This document shows, piece after piece, positions 1 through 9,412 of a stretch of 64,000 nt of DNA. Numbering within the stretch: position 1 is the first letter of the stretch; each line of letters begins with the position of its first letter. This DNA comes from Lachnospiraceae bacterium. GTDB taxonomy: Bacteria > Bacillota > Clostridia > Lachnospirales > Lachnospiraceae. The stretch spans positions 45,581 through 109,580 of the forward strand of contig JAFUXA010000013.1 of assembly GCA_017470985.1 (NCBI GenBank). Direction: 5' to 3'. The position numbers and the translations under genes are program-made. The notes under the pieces are model-generated. The model did not search any database, was not told the DNA's origin, and was given only the letters and a program-made list of their open reading frames with translations.

Positions 1-23
1 GAAATATATTAATAGATAAGCAA

Positions 24-929
24 TTACATATGTTTTTTGAAAAAGGAAAGGGTTTGATCCACCACAGTGTTTGCTTCCGGGAGAAGACCGGCAAGAATTG
101 GGAATGCATGAAAAGCATCGGGCCAGCCCTCTCCTTCCACTTTTCCTCCAGCAGCTGTGATTAATTCCTTTAATTTTTCGGAGTCTGCCGCTAAAATTTC
201 GCCCTTATCCCAGGCAAAATAAGCCGGTGGGAAATTTTTATAGTCAGATAGAAGAGGATTACATATAGGATCAGACAATAGGCTGTCGTTTTTAAAATAA
301 AAATCCTTTAACTGCTGCATTGCATTGGGGGAGAGTGAAATATCGGTGGAAGCATTTTTTTCCCAATCTAAGGAGTAATCCCAGGCACAGGGAGTGGAAT
401 AAAGAGCGACAGCGTTTGGAAGTCTTAAATTGTGTTTCATAGCAAGTAAAGTAGTGGTTAGTGTCATATAGGCTCCGCCGCTTTCACCCAGAACAAAAAT
501 TGGTTTGTCAGGATATCGGTTCAGTAGTTCCTTATATCCAGCAAAGCAATCTTCCTGAGCTGCGGGAGCTGGATGCTTTGGGGCTAAGCGATAAGAAGAG
601 GTGTAGGTAACGTAACCAGTTTTAGAGGCCAATATAGATGCAAAATGACGAGATGTTTTTGCGTTACCGGCAACCATTCCACCGCCATGGATATAGAATA
701 GTATTGCGGATTCGTCTACTTCCTTTGGAATACAGACTTCTCCCTTCATAGTTCCTAGTTTCACCGGTCGAAATGTTACGTCAGGAGCGTTTTTTAATGT
801 AAGAAGTGAGAGATCATTTGTAATACGCATAACATAGGGATTTATTTTTTTGTTATTATTACTGATTCCCTGACGATTGTATTGTTTTTTCATAACAGTT
901 TTCATGTATTTCATAGTTTCACTAGCCAT
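24..929 (-). CDS. HSL-family alpha/beta hydrolase (esterase/lipase)
   Basis: Probable carboxylesterase of the hormone-sensitive-lipase family, which hydrolyses short acyl or aryl esters; no signal peptide, so cytoplasmic. Visible are the oxyanion motif HGGG (about residues 81-84), the nucleophile elbow GESGG (Ser150), a likely acid Asp249 and the catalytic His274 in DAFHAF. At 301 aa the length is normal. I prefer the ATG at 929 over the one at 941 because GGAGG sits just upstream of it, and the paralogue at 2460 begins with the same arrangement (MAS.EM). It is divergent from the TetR gene at 1061, which is its likely regulator. The substrate is unknown; acetyl or feruloyl side chains of plant polysaccharides are an inference from the neighbourhood. 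Confidence 0.9.
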   Translation of the reverse strand: MASETMKYMKTVMKKQYNRQGISNNNKKINPYVMRITNDLSLLTLKNAPDVTFRPVKLGTMKGEVCIPKEVDESAILFYIHGGGMVAGNAKTSRHFASILASKTGYVTYTSSYRLAPKHPAPAAQEDCFAGYKELLNRYPDKPIFVLGESGGAYMTLTTTLLAMKHNLRLPNAVALYSTPCAWDYSLDWEKNASTDISLSPNAMQQLKDFYFKNDSLLSDPICNPLLSDYKNFPPAYFAWDKGEILAADSEKLKELITAAGGKVEGEGWPDAFHAFPILAGLLPEANTVVDQTLSFFKKHM

Positions 930-1060
930 AAGTTCCTCCATTCTTTAAAAACTACATTTGTTGACTTTTGCTTTGTGATAAGTATAAAATGGTGGAAACA
1001 AAGATTCAATGCGATATTTTCAATAAACAACAATTTACGGGAAGGATGTAGATTTATAAA

Positions 1061-1654
1061 ATGAAAACAAGATCAAACAAATCGAAAGAGGGATTACAAA
1101 AGGAGCTTATCCGACTAATGAAATATAAAAAAATCCAGGAGATTACTGTTACGGAATTGTGTGAAAAGGCTGATATTAATCGTTCAACGTTCTATAAATA
1201 TTATGCACTACCACAGGATGTAATGGAAGAATATATAAAAGAAATGTATGGGGAAGGGATTTTGATTATGACTGAACATTATAAAGGTGATACAGAACAA
1301 GTGCTTTTTCATCGATTTGAAAAAATGTGTCGATTGTACTTTAACAGGACACTGGAATGCCGGGATGCGATTGCAAATAATATACAGTATTTTTCTTCCA
1401 TGCAAAATCGCTATGATGTAGCAAAAAGTTATTCAAATATATCTACAGAATTGCGTTATAAAGGCAGTTTCTTTTGGGGAGGGATTAGTAGTGTGATTCA
1501 AAACTGGCTATTTATAACCGGTGATGAATCACCGGAATATATTGCAACTTTGTTGACAAAGATGTCTATGGATTTTTGCAAACAAAATCCGGAAGCATAT
1601 GTATTTTTGGGCTTATCAGCTCCACAGTCTGGCGGAGACATGGAAAGTCTGTAA
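1061..1654 (+). CDS. TetR/AcrR-family transcriptional regulator
   Basis: A 197-residue one-component repressor. The N-terminal helix-turn-helix (about residues 10-52) shows the family signature ITVTELCEKADINRSTFYKY. The rest is a helical ligand/dimer domain with no recognisable ligand pocket. It is transcribed divergently from the esterase at 24-929 across about 130 bases, the usual layout for a local TetR repressor. A second TetR gene follows convergently at 1677-2285. Part of the 3' end of this gene recurs, decayed, at 8370-8404. Confidence 0.9.
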   Translation: MKTRSNKSKEGLQKELIRLMKYKKIQEITVTELCEKADINRSTFYKYYALPQDVMEEYIKEMYGEGILIMTEHYKGDTEQVLFHRFEKMCRLYFNRTLECRDAIANNIQYFSSMQNRYDVAKSYSNISTELRYKGSFFWGGISSVIQNWLFITGDESPEYIATLLTKMSMDFCKQNPEAYVFLGLSAPQSGGDMESL

Positions 1655-1676
1655 TAAGGAACATGATAAGGGAGTG

Positions 1677-2285
1677 TTATTGTGAATGTCTTATTTTTGC
1701 TACAGTATCCAAAATCAGTTCTTCCGCATTTTTTACATGATCTACACGAAAAAAATAAGTGGTGATATGAAGAAAAGTATTTAGCATATATTGGGCAAAT
1801 TCCTTATCGGTATTGTTATTTTTCAGGTAGTCTTCTAATAGTTCTACGATCATAACAGCAGTTAATCGTGCTTCTGCTTTAGATAGTGTTTTGCTATCTT
1901 TTATCAGTTGTTGGGTGTATAAATCTATCATTTTCTCTTTCAAGTTAAATTCTTCTGTTTTAATAGAAAATAACCGAAGGATAATTTCTTTTTTGGAAAC
2001 AATATATTCGTACAAAAGCATGTTGATGGTTTCCAATGACATATCATTTTCTTTGGTTGTTACGGTAATCATATCTATCATTTCCGATACGATAGTTTCT
2101 TGTGCTCGTTCTAATATTTCATATTTATCAGAAAAATGCTGATAAAAGGTAGAACGATTTATTCTTGCCTCATCCAAAATATTTTGTACAGTTATTTTCT
2201 CAAAGGATTTTGTTTCCATAATTTCAAATAGAGCATAAGTAATATCTCTATCAGTTCTTTCAAATTGATTGGTTCGTCGCATCAT
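1677..2285 (-). CDS. TetR/AcrR-family transcriptional regulator
   Basis: A 202-residue TetR-type regulator with the N-terminal HTH at about residues 8-55 (ITVQNILDEARINRSTFYQH). Two ATG codons are adjacent at the start, and AGGAG precedes them by 4 or 7 bases, so the start may be the second (2282). It is divergent from the esterase at 2460, and the 174-base gap probably carries the shared operator. Its C-terminal domain differs from that of the TetR at 1061, so the two are not a recent duplication, although each sits next to one of the two paralogous esterases. Confidence 0.9.
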   Translation of the reverse strand: MMRRTNQFERTDRDITYALFEIMETKSFEKITVQNILDEARINRSTFYQHFSDKYEILERAQETIVSEMIDMITVTTKENDMSLETINMLLYEYIVSKKEIILRLFSIKTEEFNLKEKMIDLYTQQLIKDSKTLSKAEARLTAVMIVELLEDYLKNNNTDKEFAQYMLNTFLHITTYFFRVDHVKNAEELILDTVAKIRHSQ

Positions 2286-2459
2286 TCGTCTCCTTTTCTA
2301 TTTGATAACCCAATAATATCATACAAAGTGTTCGATTAGCAAACAATAAATCCATTTTATCTCTTGTTGAGAAGTCTTTTAGAAATTATGATTTAACCAG
2401 AATAAAAGCAAATCATTTCTTCGAGAGAAAGTTTTTTGAAATGGAATGGAGGTATTTTT

Positions 2460-3368
2460 ATGGCTAGTAAAGAAATGGAAAGTTTAAAACAAATTATGCA
2501 GCAGATGATGGCAGCAGGGTTTGCACCAAAATTTGATGGAAGTGCAGATGCGATGCAGCTTCGTAAGGTAGTACAGCAGGCACAGGATAATATGGCTGAG
2601 ATTACCGGAGTAAGCTTTATAGATGATGAGTTTGCCGGAATCGAATCAGAGATTAGTATGCCTGATGATGCAAAGGATGACTATATTGTAGTTTATATTC
2701 ACGGAGGTGGATTGATTTGTGGAAATGCAAAATCATCCAGAGGTTATGCATCCATGTTGGCAGATGAGTGCAAGCGACCTGTCATATCTTTCACTTATCG
2801 CTTGGCTCCGGAAAACAAGTTCCCAGCAATGACAAATGACAGCTATGATGTGTATAAGGCTGTTACCGAGCGCTATCCTGATAAGCCTGTTTATTTAATA
2901 GGGGAAAGCGGAGGTGCTTATCTTTGCCTGGCAGTAGCTATGATGGCACGAGATACAGGAATTAAGATGCCTGCGGGTATTGTACCCTATTCTCCTCCGA
3001 TTATTTTTAATGATGATATAGACAGAAACTTTGATGGAAATAAAGATTTTACCGTAAAACCGGATTCCTTTGTCTGGTTAGGAGGATTGGCAGCGGAGAG
3101 CACAGAAGCAACCAGAACAGAAAAATATTTAAATCTCACTTTAGATGATTATCACGATTTTTGTCCTGTTTTTTTAGCATGGGATGAGAGCGAGACATTA
3201 TCCGTGGATTCTATATGGCTAACGAAAGCTTTTGAAAAGGCAGGTGTAGAATATGAAGCCTATTCCTACCCAGACTGCTTCCATGCATTCGCTACTACAG
3301 GCAGGGGAACACCAGAAAGTTATGAGATTATGAAAAATACTGTTAAGTTTTTTGACAAGCATAAATAA
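2460..3368 (+). CDS. HSL-family alpha/beta hydrolase (esterase/lipase)
   Basis: Paralogue of the esterase at 24-929, 302 aa and probably cytoplasmic. It has HGGG at residues 81-84, GESGG with Ser150, Asp250 and His275 (DCFHAF), a complete triad. The ATG at 2460 is chosen over an upstream in-frame ATG at 2436 because GGAGG lies 7 bases before it. The phosphotriesterase-like gene follows after 65 bases containing a GGGCAGAT hairpin (3390-3410). That layout suggests one transcript with attenuated downstream expression. Substrate unknown. Confidence 0.9.
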   Translation: MASKEMESLKQIMQQMMAAGFAPKFDGSADAMQLRKVVQQAQDNMAEITGVSFIDDEFAGIESEISMPDDAKDDYIVVYIHGGGLICGNAKSSRGYASMLADECKRPVISFTYRLAPENKFPAMTNDSYDVYKAVTERYPDKPVYLIGESGGAYLCLAVAMMARDTGIKMPAGIVPYSPPIIFNDDIDRNFDGNKDFTVKPDSFVWLGGLAAESTEATRTEKYLNLTLDDYHDFCPVFLAWDESETLSVDSIWLTKAFEKAGVEYEAYSYPDCFHAFATTGRGTPESYEIMKNTVKFFDKHK

Positions 3369-3389
3369 AATTCGAAATACAGTATATAT

Positions 3390-3410
3390 GGGCAGATTTT
3401 TTATCTGCCC
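3390..3410 (+). terminator. intercistronic hairpin (possible weak terminator)
   Basis: GGGCAGAT at 3390-3397 pairs with ATCTGCCC at 3403-3410 around a T-rich loop. No clear U tract follows, so it may stabilise the mRNA or cause partial termination between the esterase and the next gene. Confidence 0.45.
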
Positions 3411-3433
3411 AATACTTTAATGGAGGATAAATT

Positions 3434-4531
3434 ATGAGTAAAAAAATTACAACGGTATGCGGAGATATTGAGCCGAAAGATTTGGGAGTGACTTCGCTAC
3501 ATGAGCACACCTATTTGGATATGAGTATTTCCAGAGAGTTTATGAAAAGATATTTTCCTGATATACCAAAGGAAAAATTGGCATTTCGTCCAGAAAATTA
3601 TACTTTTTTAAAGTCAGGAACTTATCTCATGTCTAATGATTTGGCAGAAGTTGACGACGAAGAATTTTTGATTAAGGAATACACCTATTTCAAAGAGGCA
3701 GGTGGAAAATCTGTTTGTGATTGCTCACCATGTGGAAGTGGAGGAGATATCAATAGAATTGTTTCGCTATCAAAAAAATTGGATTTGAATATTATATGTG
3801 CCACTGGAATTTATACCTTGACTTCCCGTCCGCCGGAACTATTGGGAAAAGACGATGCATTCTATTACAATTATTTTAAAAATGAAGTGAATAATGGAAG
3901 AGACGGAACAGATATTCGCCCGGGTATGTTAAAATGTGCCATCGCGACTATGGATGCAAACGGAATCATGGATGGAGAACTGGCCGGGGTAAGAGCCTGT
4001 GGAAAATTATCCGGTGAAACAGGACTTTCTGTTCATATTCATACAGATCCTAACATCCCCGGAGAACTTGTAGTAGAAACAGCAAAACTGGCAATCTCTT
4101 CAGGTGCCGAACCGGATAAAGTACATATTTGCCACATGGATAATCGGTTGTGTGCAGATGTACCGGTGGCATCTTATCTGACGGATAAAAACCTGGCTAG
4201 AAATGTGAGCGTAGAGACGCAAAAACAGCTGCTGGATTTGGGGGTTACTATCGGGTTTGATACTTTTGGAATGCCACTGACAAATGATAATTATTTTGTG
4301 ACAGAGGACATTGATCGCTTAAAAGCACTTCTTATTTTACTGGATGAGGGTTATGAAAATCAGATTACAGTTGGATGTGATTTTTCAAATAAGCTTTTGG
4401 GAAGAAGTTATGGAAGTCACGGAGTGGCAAGAAGTTTGGAATATCTTATCCCTATGTTAAAAAAATATAACAAAGAATCCGCAATTCAAAAGATTTTTGT
4501 AGAGAATCCGGCGAGAATTTTGGCATATTAA
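3434..4531 (+). CDS. phosphotriesterase-family metal-dependent hydrolase
   Basis: A 365-residue TIM-barrel amidohydrolase-superfamily protein of the PTE/lactonase group. The binuclear metal ligands can be traced: HEH (His23, His25), a bridging-lysine candidate in GMLKCA (Lys167), histidines in VHIHTDP and VHICHMDN, and Asp316 in VGCDFS. Members hydrolyse phosphotriesters, lactones or carboxyl esters; the physiological substrate here cannot be read from sequence. GGAGG precedes the ATG. Two bases after its stop an in-frame ATG opens the symporter region, so esterase, hydrolase and transporter probably form one uptake and degradation unit. A 73-bp stretch of this gene (4169-4241) is duplicated at 8421-8493. 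Confidence 0.85.
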   Translation: MSKKITTVCGDIEPKDLGVTSLHEHTYLDMSISREFMKRYFPDIPKEKLAFRPENYTFLKSGTYLMSNDLAEVDDEEFLIKEYTYFKEAGGKSVCDCSPCGSGGDINRIVSLSKKLDLNIICATGIYTLTSRPPELLGKDDAFYYNYFKNEVNNGRDGTDIRPGMLKCAIATMDANGIMDGELAGVRACGKLSGETGLSVHIHTDPNIPGELVVETAKLAISSGAEPDKVHICHMDNRLCADVPVASYLTDKNLARNVSVETQKQLLDLGVTIGFDTFGMPLTNDNYFVTEDIDRLKALLILLDEGYENQITVGCDFSNKLLGRSYGSHGVARSLEYLIPMLKKYNKESAIQKIFVENPARILAY

Positions 4532-4565
4532 AATGAAATATAAATGGAGAAGAAAGAGGCATAAA

Positions 4566-6011
4566 ATGGAAAATAATAAAATTATTTATAAACGCGCGAA
4601 AATGTCACATATTGCTTTTTCGCAATTATTTGGTGCTGCATCTATGTGTTTTTACATGCTGATGACATATGCTACATATATTGGTAATGTTAATTATGGA
4701 ATAATAGTTGCTGTTACAGGAGTAATTATTACAGTATCCAGATTATTTGACGGAATTACAGACCCTTTAGTTGCGTTTATCATTGAGAGATTTGATTCTA
4801 AATTTGGTAAAGTACGAATATTTTTATTTTTTGGGTGGGGTATCATGGCTTGTGCTACTACATTAATGTGTAATATAGGGCCGGGACATTTGAACGGTAT
4901 CCTGGGATTGATTTTCTTTGTTGTGTGCTACGCTATTTACATAATCGGATACACTTGTATGGGTATTGCCGGAGCGATTACCGGAAATATTATGACGAAT
5001 GATCCACGCCAGCGTCCTACTATCTCGGTTTTTGGAACAATTTATTCTTATCTTGCACCCATGCTGATTTCTATCATTTCTATGGTTGTGCTCTTACCCA
5101 AATATGACAATCAGGTGGGACAGGGATTCTTAGCAGAATTTAATTTGGTTGCAATTGTAATGGCGTTCATATTTTGTCTCTTTGCCTGCCTTGGAATTAC
5201 ACCTTATGATAAACCGGAAAACTTCCGGGGGAATGTGGAAAAAGAAAAAAATGATAAAACTTCGTTTCGAGATATTGTAGCGCTTATCCGTGATAACAAG
5301 GAGTTACAGAGATATATGTGGGCCGCCGTTTCAGATAAATTGGCACAGACTGTAGGCTCCGTATCAGTTGTTTCTGTGATGCTTTTTGGTATTATGATTG
5401 GAAATTACAGTATTTCCACTATTCTTTCCACAGTGGCCATATTACCTGGCATTATTTTCGCCATAATTGGTGCCAAGCTGGCAGGAAAGAACGGCAATAA
5501 AAAGACTATGGTGGATTGGACTTGGGTATGTCTGTTCCTGAATATCTTATATGGTCTGTTTTTACTGTTTACCGATACTACAAAGATTACGGTTGCGTTG
5601 ATTCCATCCATTATATTTTTTGTTTTTACGTTTGGAAACAACGCCGTGAAAATGGTGGTGTCTACAGCAACAAATGCTTATCGAATGGATGTAGTGGATT
5701 ATGAGTGCTATCGTTCCGGTAATTTCATGCCTGCAACGGTTTCAGCAGCGTATAGTTTTGTGGATAAGTTGGTGTCTTCCCTCGGAGCCACCATTGCAAC
5801 AGGAATGATTGCACTGATTGGATATACGGACACTGTACCTCAAAATGGGGACCCTCTGACAATGGGGGTAAAGATAATGACGGTTCTTTTGTTATGTGGC
5901 TTCCCGATTCTAGGTTGGGTGATTACTCTGATTGCTTTGAAAAACAGTGAACTTTCTAAAGAAAAGATGGAAGAAGTGCAGAGAACCATTAAAGAGCGTC
6001 AGACAAAATAA
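4566..6011 (+). CDS. GPH-family (MelB-like) sugar:cation symporter
   Basis: A polytopic membrane protein of about 12 helices, 481 aa, in the glycoside-pentoside-hexuronide:cation symporter family. Typical elements are the N-terminal FDGITDPLVAFIIERFDSKFG segment (family pattern D.ltDP..G...D...s..G) and the mid-protein DPRQRP loop. I place the start at ATG 4566, behind AGAGG, rather than at the ATG at 4533. The gene is coupled to the upstream metallohydrolase and ends just before a strong terminator. It probably imports the oligosaccharide or glycoside handled by the GH3 enzyme downstream. Substrate not assignable. Confidence 0.88.
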   Translation: MENNKIIYKRAKMSHIAFSQLFGAASMCFYMLMTYATYIGNVNYGIIVAVTGVIITVSRLFDGITDPLVAFIIERFDSKFGKVRIFLFFGWGIMACATTLMCNIGPGHLNGILGLIFFVVCYAIYIIGYTCMGIAGAITGNIMTNDPRQRPTISVFGTIYSYLAPMLISIISMVVLLPKYDNQVGQGFLAEFNLVAIVMAFIFCLFACLGITPYDKPENFRGNVEKEKNDKTSFRDIVALIRDNKELQRYMWAAVSDKLAQTVGSVSVVSVMLFGIMIGNYSISTILSTVAILPGIIFAIIGAKLAGKNGNKKTMVDWTWVCLFLNILYGLFLLFTDTTKITVALIPSIIFFVFTFGNNAVKMVVSTATNAYRMDVVDYECYRSGNFMPATVSAAYSFVDKLVSSLGATIATGMIALIGYTDTVPQNGDPLTMGVKIMTVLLLCGFPILGWVITLIALKNSELSKEKMEEVQRTIKERQTK

Positions 6012-6041
6012 GGGTTTCATACTTATATATTTAGAAAATAG

Positions 6042-6082
6042 AAATTCCCATATATGTGGTAGTCATATATGGGAATTTTTTT
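6042..6082 (+). terminator. Rho-independent terminator after the GPH symporter
   Basis: A 15-bp perfect stem (6042-6056 with 6064-6078), a 7-base loop and a T7 tract. It ends the esterase/hydrolase/symporter unit and overlaps the GTG at 6056, which could otherwise be mistaken for the start of the next gene. Confidence 0.92.
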
Positions 6083-6118
6083 AAGACAATCCATTCAGTA
6101 GAAGATAGGAGAAATTAT

Positions 6119-8341
6119 TTGTTATATAAAATTATTAAAAAACAGGGTTATATATTATATATAAATAAAAATGGAAAGAAAATATCATCTGCAAATGGCA
6201 AAATCATAGAGCAGGATGGAGCTGTGTTTAGAGATTTAGAAGGAGATGGGATTTTATATCCGTATGAAGATTGGAGAAATTCTTATGAGGATAGAGCAAA
6301 AAATTTAGTTGATAGAATGTCTGTGGATGAGATGATTGGCCTGACTCTTCATACGACATCTCAACCGGTTCCTGCTATGCCTGGTCAGATGGAAAACGTC
6401 GGGACTTATGGAGGTTTAAATTATTTGGAAACCAAAGAAATTAAACCAAGCAGCTTGACAGATCAACAAAAAAGTTTTATTGAACAAGATGGTATCCGGC
6501 ATATATTGGTATCAAATTATGAGAATATAGATACTATGGTGGAATGGGTAAATAATTTGCAAGCGAAAGCAGAATCAAATCATCATGGCATACCTGTTAA
6601 TCTATCAAGCGATCCACGACACGGTGCAGATGGGGATAGAGTTGAATTTAGAAATGTATCTCGTGACGTATCCAGATGGCCAGAGGGTCTGGGAATGGCA
6701 TCAGTTTTTGATAATGATATAGCTTATGACTATGCAAAAACAGTGGCCAAAGAGTATCGGGCTTTGGGCATAACGACTGCTTTGGGACCGCAGATTGACT
6801 TTGGATCAGATCCAAGGTGGTTTCGAATACAGGATACGTATGGTATGGATGTGGATTGGGTTACGCAACTTGCTCAGACCATTTGTGATGGATTACAGAC
6901 AACAGATGGAGAATCTGACGGTTGGGGGGAAGAAAGTGTAATTGCAATGTGTAAGCATTGGCCGGGAGGAGGAACAGGCGAAGGTGGAAGGGATGCTCAT
7001 TACCCTTTCGGAAAATATGCAGTATATCCGGGGGATAATTTTAAGACGCATTTGAGACCTTTCACTGAAGGAGCATTCAAATTGAAGAATGGAACGAAAA
7101 CGGCTGCTGCGGTGATGCCTTACTATAATGTGCCATGGAATCAGGATAAAAAATATGGTGAAAATGTCGGAAACGCATATAATAAATACATTATAAAAGA
7201 TTTGTTGATTGAGAAGTATGGATATGAAGGCGTTATTTGTACAGACTGGGGAATTACTAAGGATATGACACCGCATGTGGGTATGTACGTTATGGGTGGT
7301 AAAAGTCACGGTGTTGAAGGAATAACACAGCCACAACGTATATTGAAGTTGATGGATAATGGTGTAAATCAATTTGGTGGATTGGATGATAGAAAAGTTG
7401 TTGATGAGGCTTATAAGCTGGGAGTGGGGAAATATGGTTCAGACTATATGAATAATCTGCTATATATATCAGCATATAAGTTAATTTTAAATATGATGAG
7501 GTTAGGTCTGTTTGATAATCCATTTATCGACATTGCAAAGGCTAAAAAAATATTTGGTTCAAATAAAAATAGAAAAAAGGGCATTGAGGCACAGAGAAAA
7601 TCTCCTGTTCTTTTGAAAAATAAGAATGATGTGTTACCTATAAAAACATTTTATGAAAAAGTAAAGGTATATATACCTGTGCGACATGTAGATTCTTATT
7701 ATGGATTTGTTAGAATGAAATCTAAAGCCATGGATATGAATCCTGTAGATGATAAAGTAGTAAACAGATATTTTAGAAGAATAGAAAATCCCGATGATGC
7801 AGATGTTGCGATTGTTTTTATTGATTCCCCCAGAGGAAGAAATGGATATGAGTATGATATGATGAAAGAAGAAGAGCAGAAAGATGCCGGATATTATCCG
7901 ATTAGCCTGCAATACAGACCATATACCGCTAAGTACGCGAGAGAGGTAAGCATTGCCGGAGGTGACCCGCGCGAGATGAATTCTAATCGCAGTTATAAGG
8001 ATAGAACTGAAGTTACAGCCAATGAGATGGACTTGGATTTAATTTTAAATACGAGAAAAGTTATGGGTGACAAGCCCGTGATAGTGGTATTGAGGGTAGA
8101 ACGCCCTACTGTAGTGGCTGAATTTGAAAAGTATGCAGATGCAATTATAGTTGATTTTGGCATTGATAAAGAAGTGTTGTTTGAACTAATTACCGGAAAA
8201 TATCCTATATGCGGTAAACTACCAATAATAATGCCTGAATCAATGGAAACCGTGGAAATACATTGTGAAGACAGAGTAGATGATATGAAGGCTTATATAG
8301 ATGAATGTAAGCATGAATACAAGTTGCATTTTGGGTTATAA
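6119..8341 (+). CDS. divergent glycoside hydrolase family 3 protein (beta-glucosidase-like), UUG start
   Basis: A 740-residue cytoplasmic GH3 enzyme with the (alpha/beta)8 domain first (about residues 60-430) and the alpha/beta sandwich domain after. The nucleophile is probably Asp376 in VICTDWG; RHGADGD and CKHWPGGG resemble the family's substrate-binding and KHFPGHG motifs. The frame is open from a GTG at 6056, but that codon lies in the terminator stem. TTG at 6119, with AGGAGA 7 bases upstream, is the convincing start. The first 55 or so residues are lysine- and tyrosine-rich and lie outside the GH3 fold. It may cleave glycosides imported by the preceding symporter. Xylosidase or glucosidase activity cannot be told apart. 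Confidence 0.85.
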   Translation: MLYKIIKKQGYILYINKNGKKISSANGKIIEQDGAVFRDLEGDGILYPYEDWRNSYEDRAKNLVDRMSVDEMIGLTLHTTSQPVPAMPGQMENVGTYGGLNYLETKEIKPSSLTDQQKSFIEQDGIRHILVSNYENIDTMVEWVNNLQAKAESNHHGIPVNLSSDPRHGADGDRVEFRNVSRDVSRWPEGLGMASVFDNDIAYDYAKTVAKEYRALGITTALGPQIDFGSDPRWFRIQDTYGMDVDWVTQLAQTICDGLQTTDGESDGWGEESVIAMCKHWPGGGTGEGGRDAHYPFGKYAVYPGDNFKTHLRPFTEGAFKLKNGTKTAAAVMPYYNVPWNQDKKYGENVGNAYNKYIIKDLLIEKYGYEGVICTDWGITKDMTPHVGMYVMGGKSHGVEGITQPQRILKLMDNGVNQFGGLDDRKVVDEAYKLGVGKYGSDYMNNLLYISAYKLILNMMRLGLFDNPFIDIAKAKKIFGSNKNRKKGIEAQRKSPVLLKNKNDVLPIKTFYEKVKVYIPVRHVDSYYGFVRMKSKAMDMNPVDDKVVNRYFRRIENPDDADVAIVFIDSPRGRNGYEYDMMKEEEQKDAGYYPISLQYRPYTAKYAREVSIAGGDPREMNSNRSYKDRTEVTANEMDLDLILNTRKVMGDKPVIVVLRVERPTVVAEFEKYADAIIVDFGIDKEVLFELITGKYPICGKLPIIMPESMETVEIHCEDRVDDMKAYIDECKHEYKLHFGL

Positions 8342-8369
8342 AAAGATCCCCACTAGAAAAAAATAGGCG

Positions 8370-8493
8370 TATCAGCTCCAAAGTCTAACAGAGACGTGGA
8401 AAGACCATAATGGCGGTCAGGCATCTTATCTGACGGATAAAAACCTGGCTAGAAATGTGAGCGTAGAGACGCAAAAACAGCTGATGGATTTGG
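8370..8493 (+). pseudogene. decayed remnant carrying pieces of the TetR and phosphotriesterase genes
   Basis: Bases 8421-8493 match 4169-4241, inside the phosphotriesterase-like gene, with one mismatch at 8484. Just upstream, 8370-8404 is a weaker match to 1614-1648, the 3' end of the TetR gene. Both pieces keep the plus orientation. Neither is open over a useful length. This looks like what is left of a second copy of the neighbouring locus. Confidence 0.75.
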
Positions 8494-8508
8494 ATGTCAC
8501 AATTTATA

Positions 8509-8540
8509 GGTTGTCACATTTGTTGTGACAACCATTTTTT
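8509..8540 (+). terminator. Rho-independent terminator after GH3
   Basis: GGTTGTCACA pairs with TGTGACAACC around a 5-base loop, followed by ATTTTTT. Directional for the plus strand, so it ends the GH3 transcript; its stem includes the stop codon of the minus-strand AraC gene. Confidence 0.85.
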
Positions 8541-9227
8541 ATAAACTTTTTTAAAATATGATTTATCATAAGAAAATAAATCGGCAATATAGTCTATGCT
8601 ATATATGTGATTTTTTAACAGAATATCTGCTTCTTCCATTTTAACGTTAGTAATATATTCAGATATTGTGAGTCCGGTTTCACAATGAAATTTTCTTGAG
8701 AGATATGTTGGATTTAGACCAACCTGGTTTGCCAACAAGTTTAAAGTAATCTTCTCATAGCGATTTCGTTGGATAATCTCCATGCAATGTATTACTTCGT
8801 AAGAATATATATTGGAATTATGTTCTACGTATAGTTTATGAACTTTTGTAGATGTAGCTATAATTAAATGGTGTAAATCATTTATAGAGTTGGCTTTTGC
8901 GATTTCGATAAAGGCTTGACGTCGAATGGTATCAATAATTTCATTAGGCATACCATGGTTGCGGCCATATAATTCAATAAGAGCTATGCTGTAACCCATA
9001 TAGAGTTTAGCTAATTCTAAATCCCTCTCCATAGTGAGCAATAGATCTTCATAATAATCATCTTTTTCTAGTATATTTTCAAAGTTCAGTTCTGTATTGT
9101 TTGAAAAAATAGCCGACAACCATTTGTTGCGTGTGAGTGTGGTAAAAATATCATAACGTGGAGTTCTTGATTCATGCTCTTTAAAAATATTATATTCTTC
9201 GTCAAATAAGTTATTTTTATCTGTCAT
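8514..9227 (-). CDS. AraC-family transcriptional regulator
   Basis: A 237-residue regulator. The C-terminal ~85 residues form the double HTH of the AraC/XylS family (KITLNLLANQVGLNPTYLSR, then SIDYIADLFSYDKSYFKKVY). The N-terminal part is helical and lacks a recognisable cupin. The ATG at 9227 is preceded by GGAAGG; an open frame continues upstream to 9344 but has no ribosome site. The gene is divergent from GH43 (9413), so it is probably the activator of the polysaccharide cluster that follows. Confidence 0.88.
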   Translation of the reverse strand: MTDKNNLFDEEYNIFKEHESRTPRYDIFTTLTRNKWLSAIFSNNTELNFENILEKDDYYEDLLLTMERDLELAKLYMGYSIALIELYGRNHGMPNEIIDTIRRQAFIEIAKANSINDLHHLIIATSTKVHKLYVEHNSNIYSYEVIHCMEIIQRNRYEKITLNLLANQVGLNPTYLSRKFHCETGLTISEYITNVKMEEADILLKNHIYSIDYIADLFSYDKSYFKKVYKKWLSQQM

Positions 9228-9412
9228 AGTATTCCTTCCTAACACGTGGTTTGTTGTTTGAGAAATATGACTTTTATTATTATGATAAGATTGTGAAAAA
9301 AAGTAAAAATATTCCCTGAATGTAAAATAACTCAATATTAACATTCAGTCAAGCATTATTATTAGATTGTAAATATTAGAATCATTATATAGTAAATGGC
9401 AGGAGGGTTATT

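Noticed and set aside
882-1064. 60-codon plus-strand frame over the esterase start and the TetR promoter
   Set aside because: Overlaps the esterase coding end and a regulatory gap; product is aromatic low-complexity and has no ribosome site.
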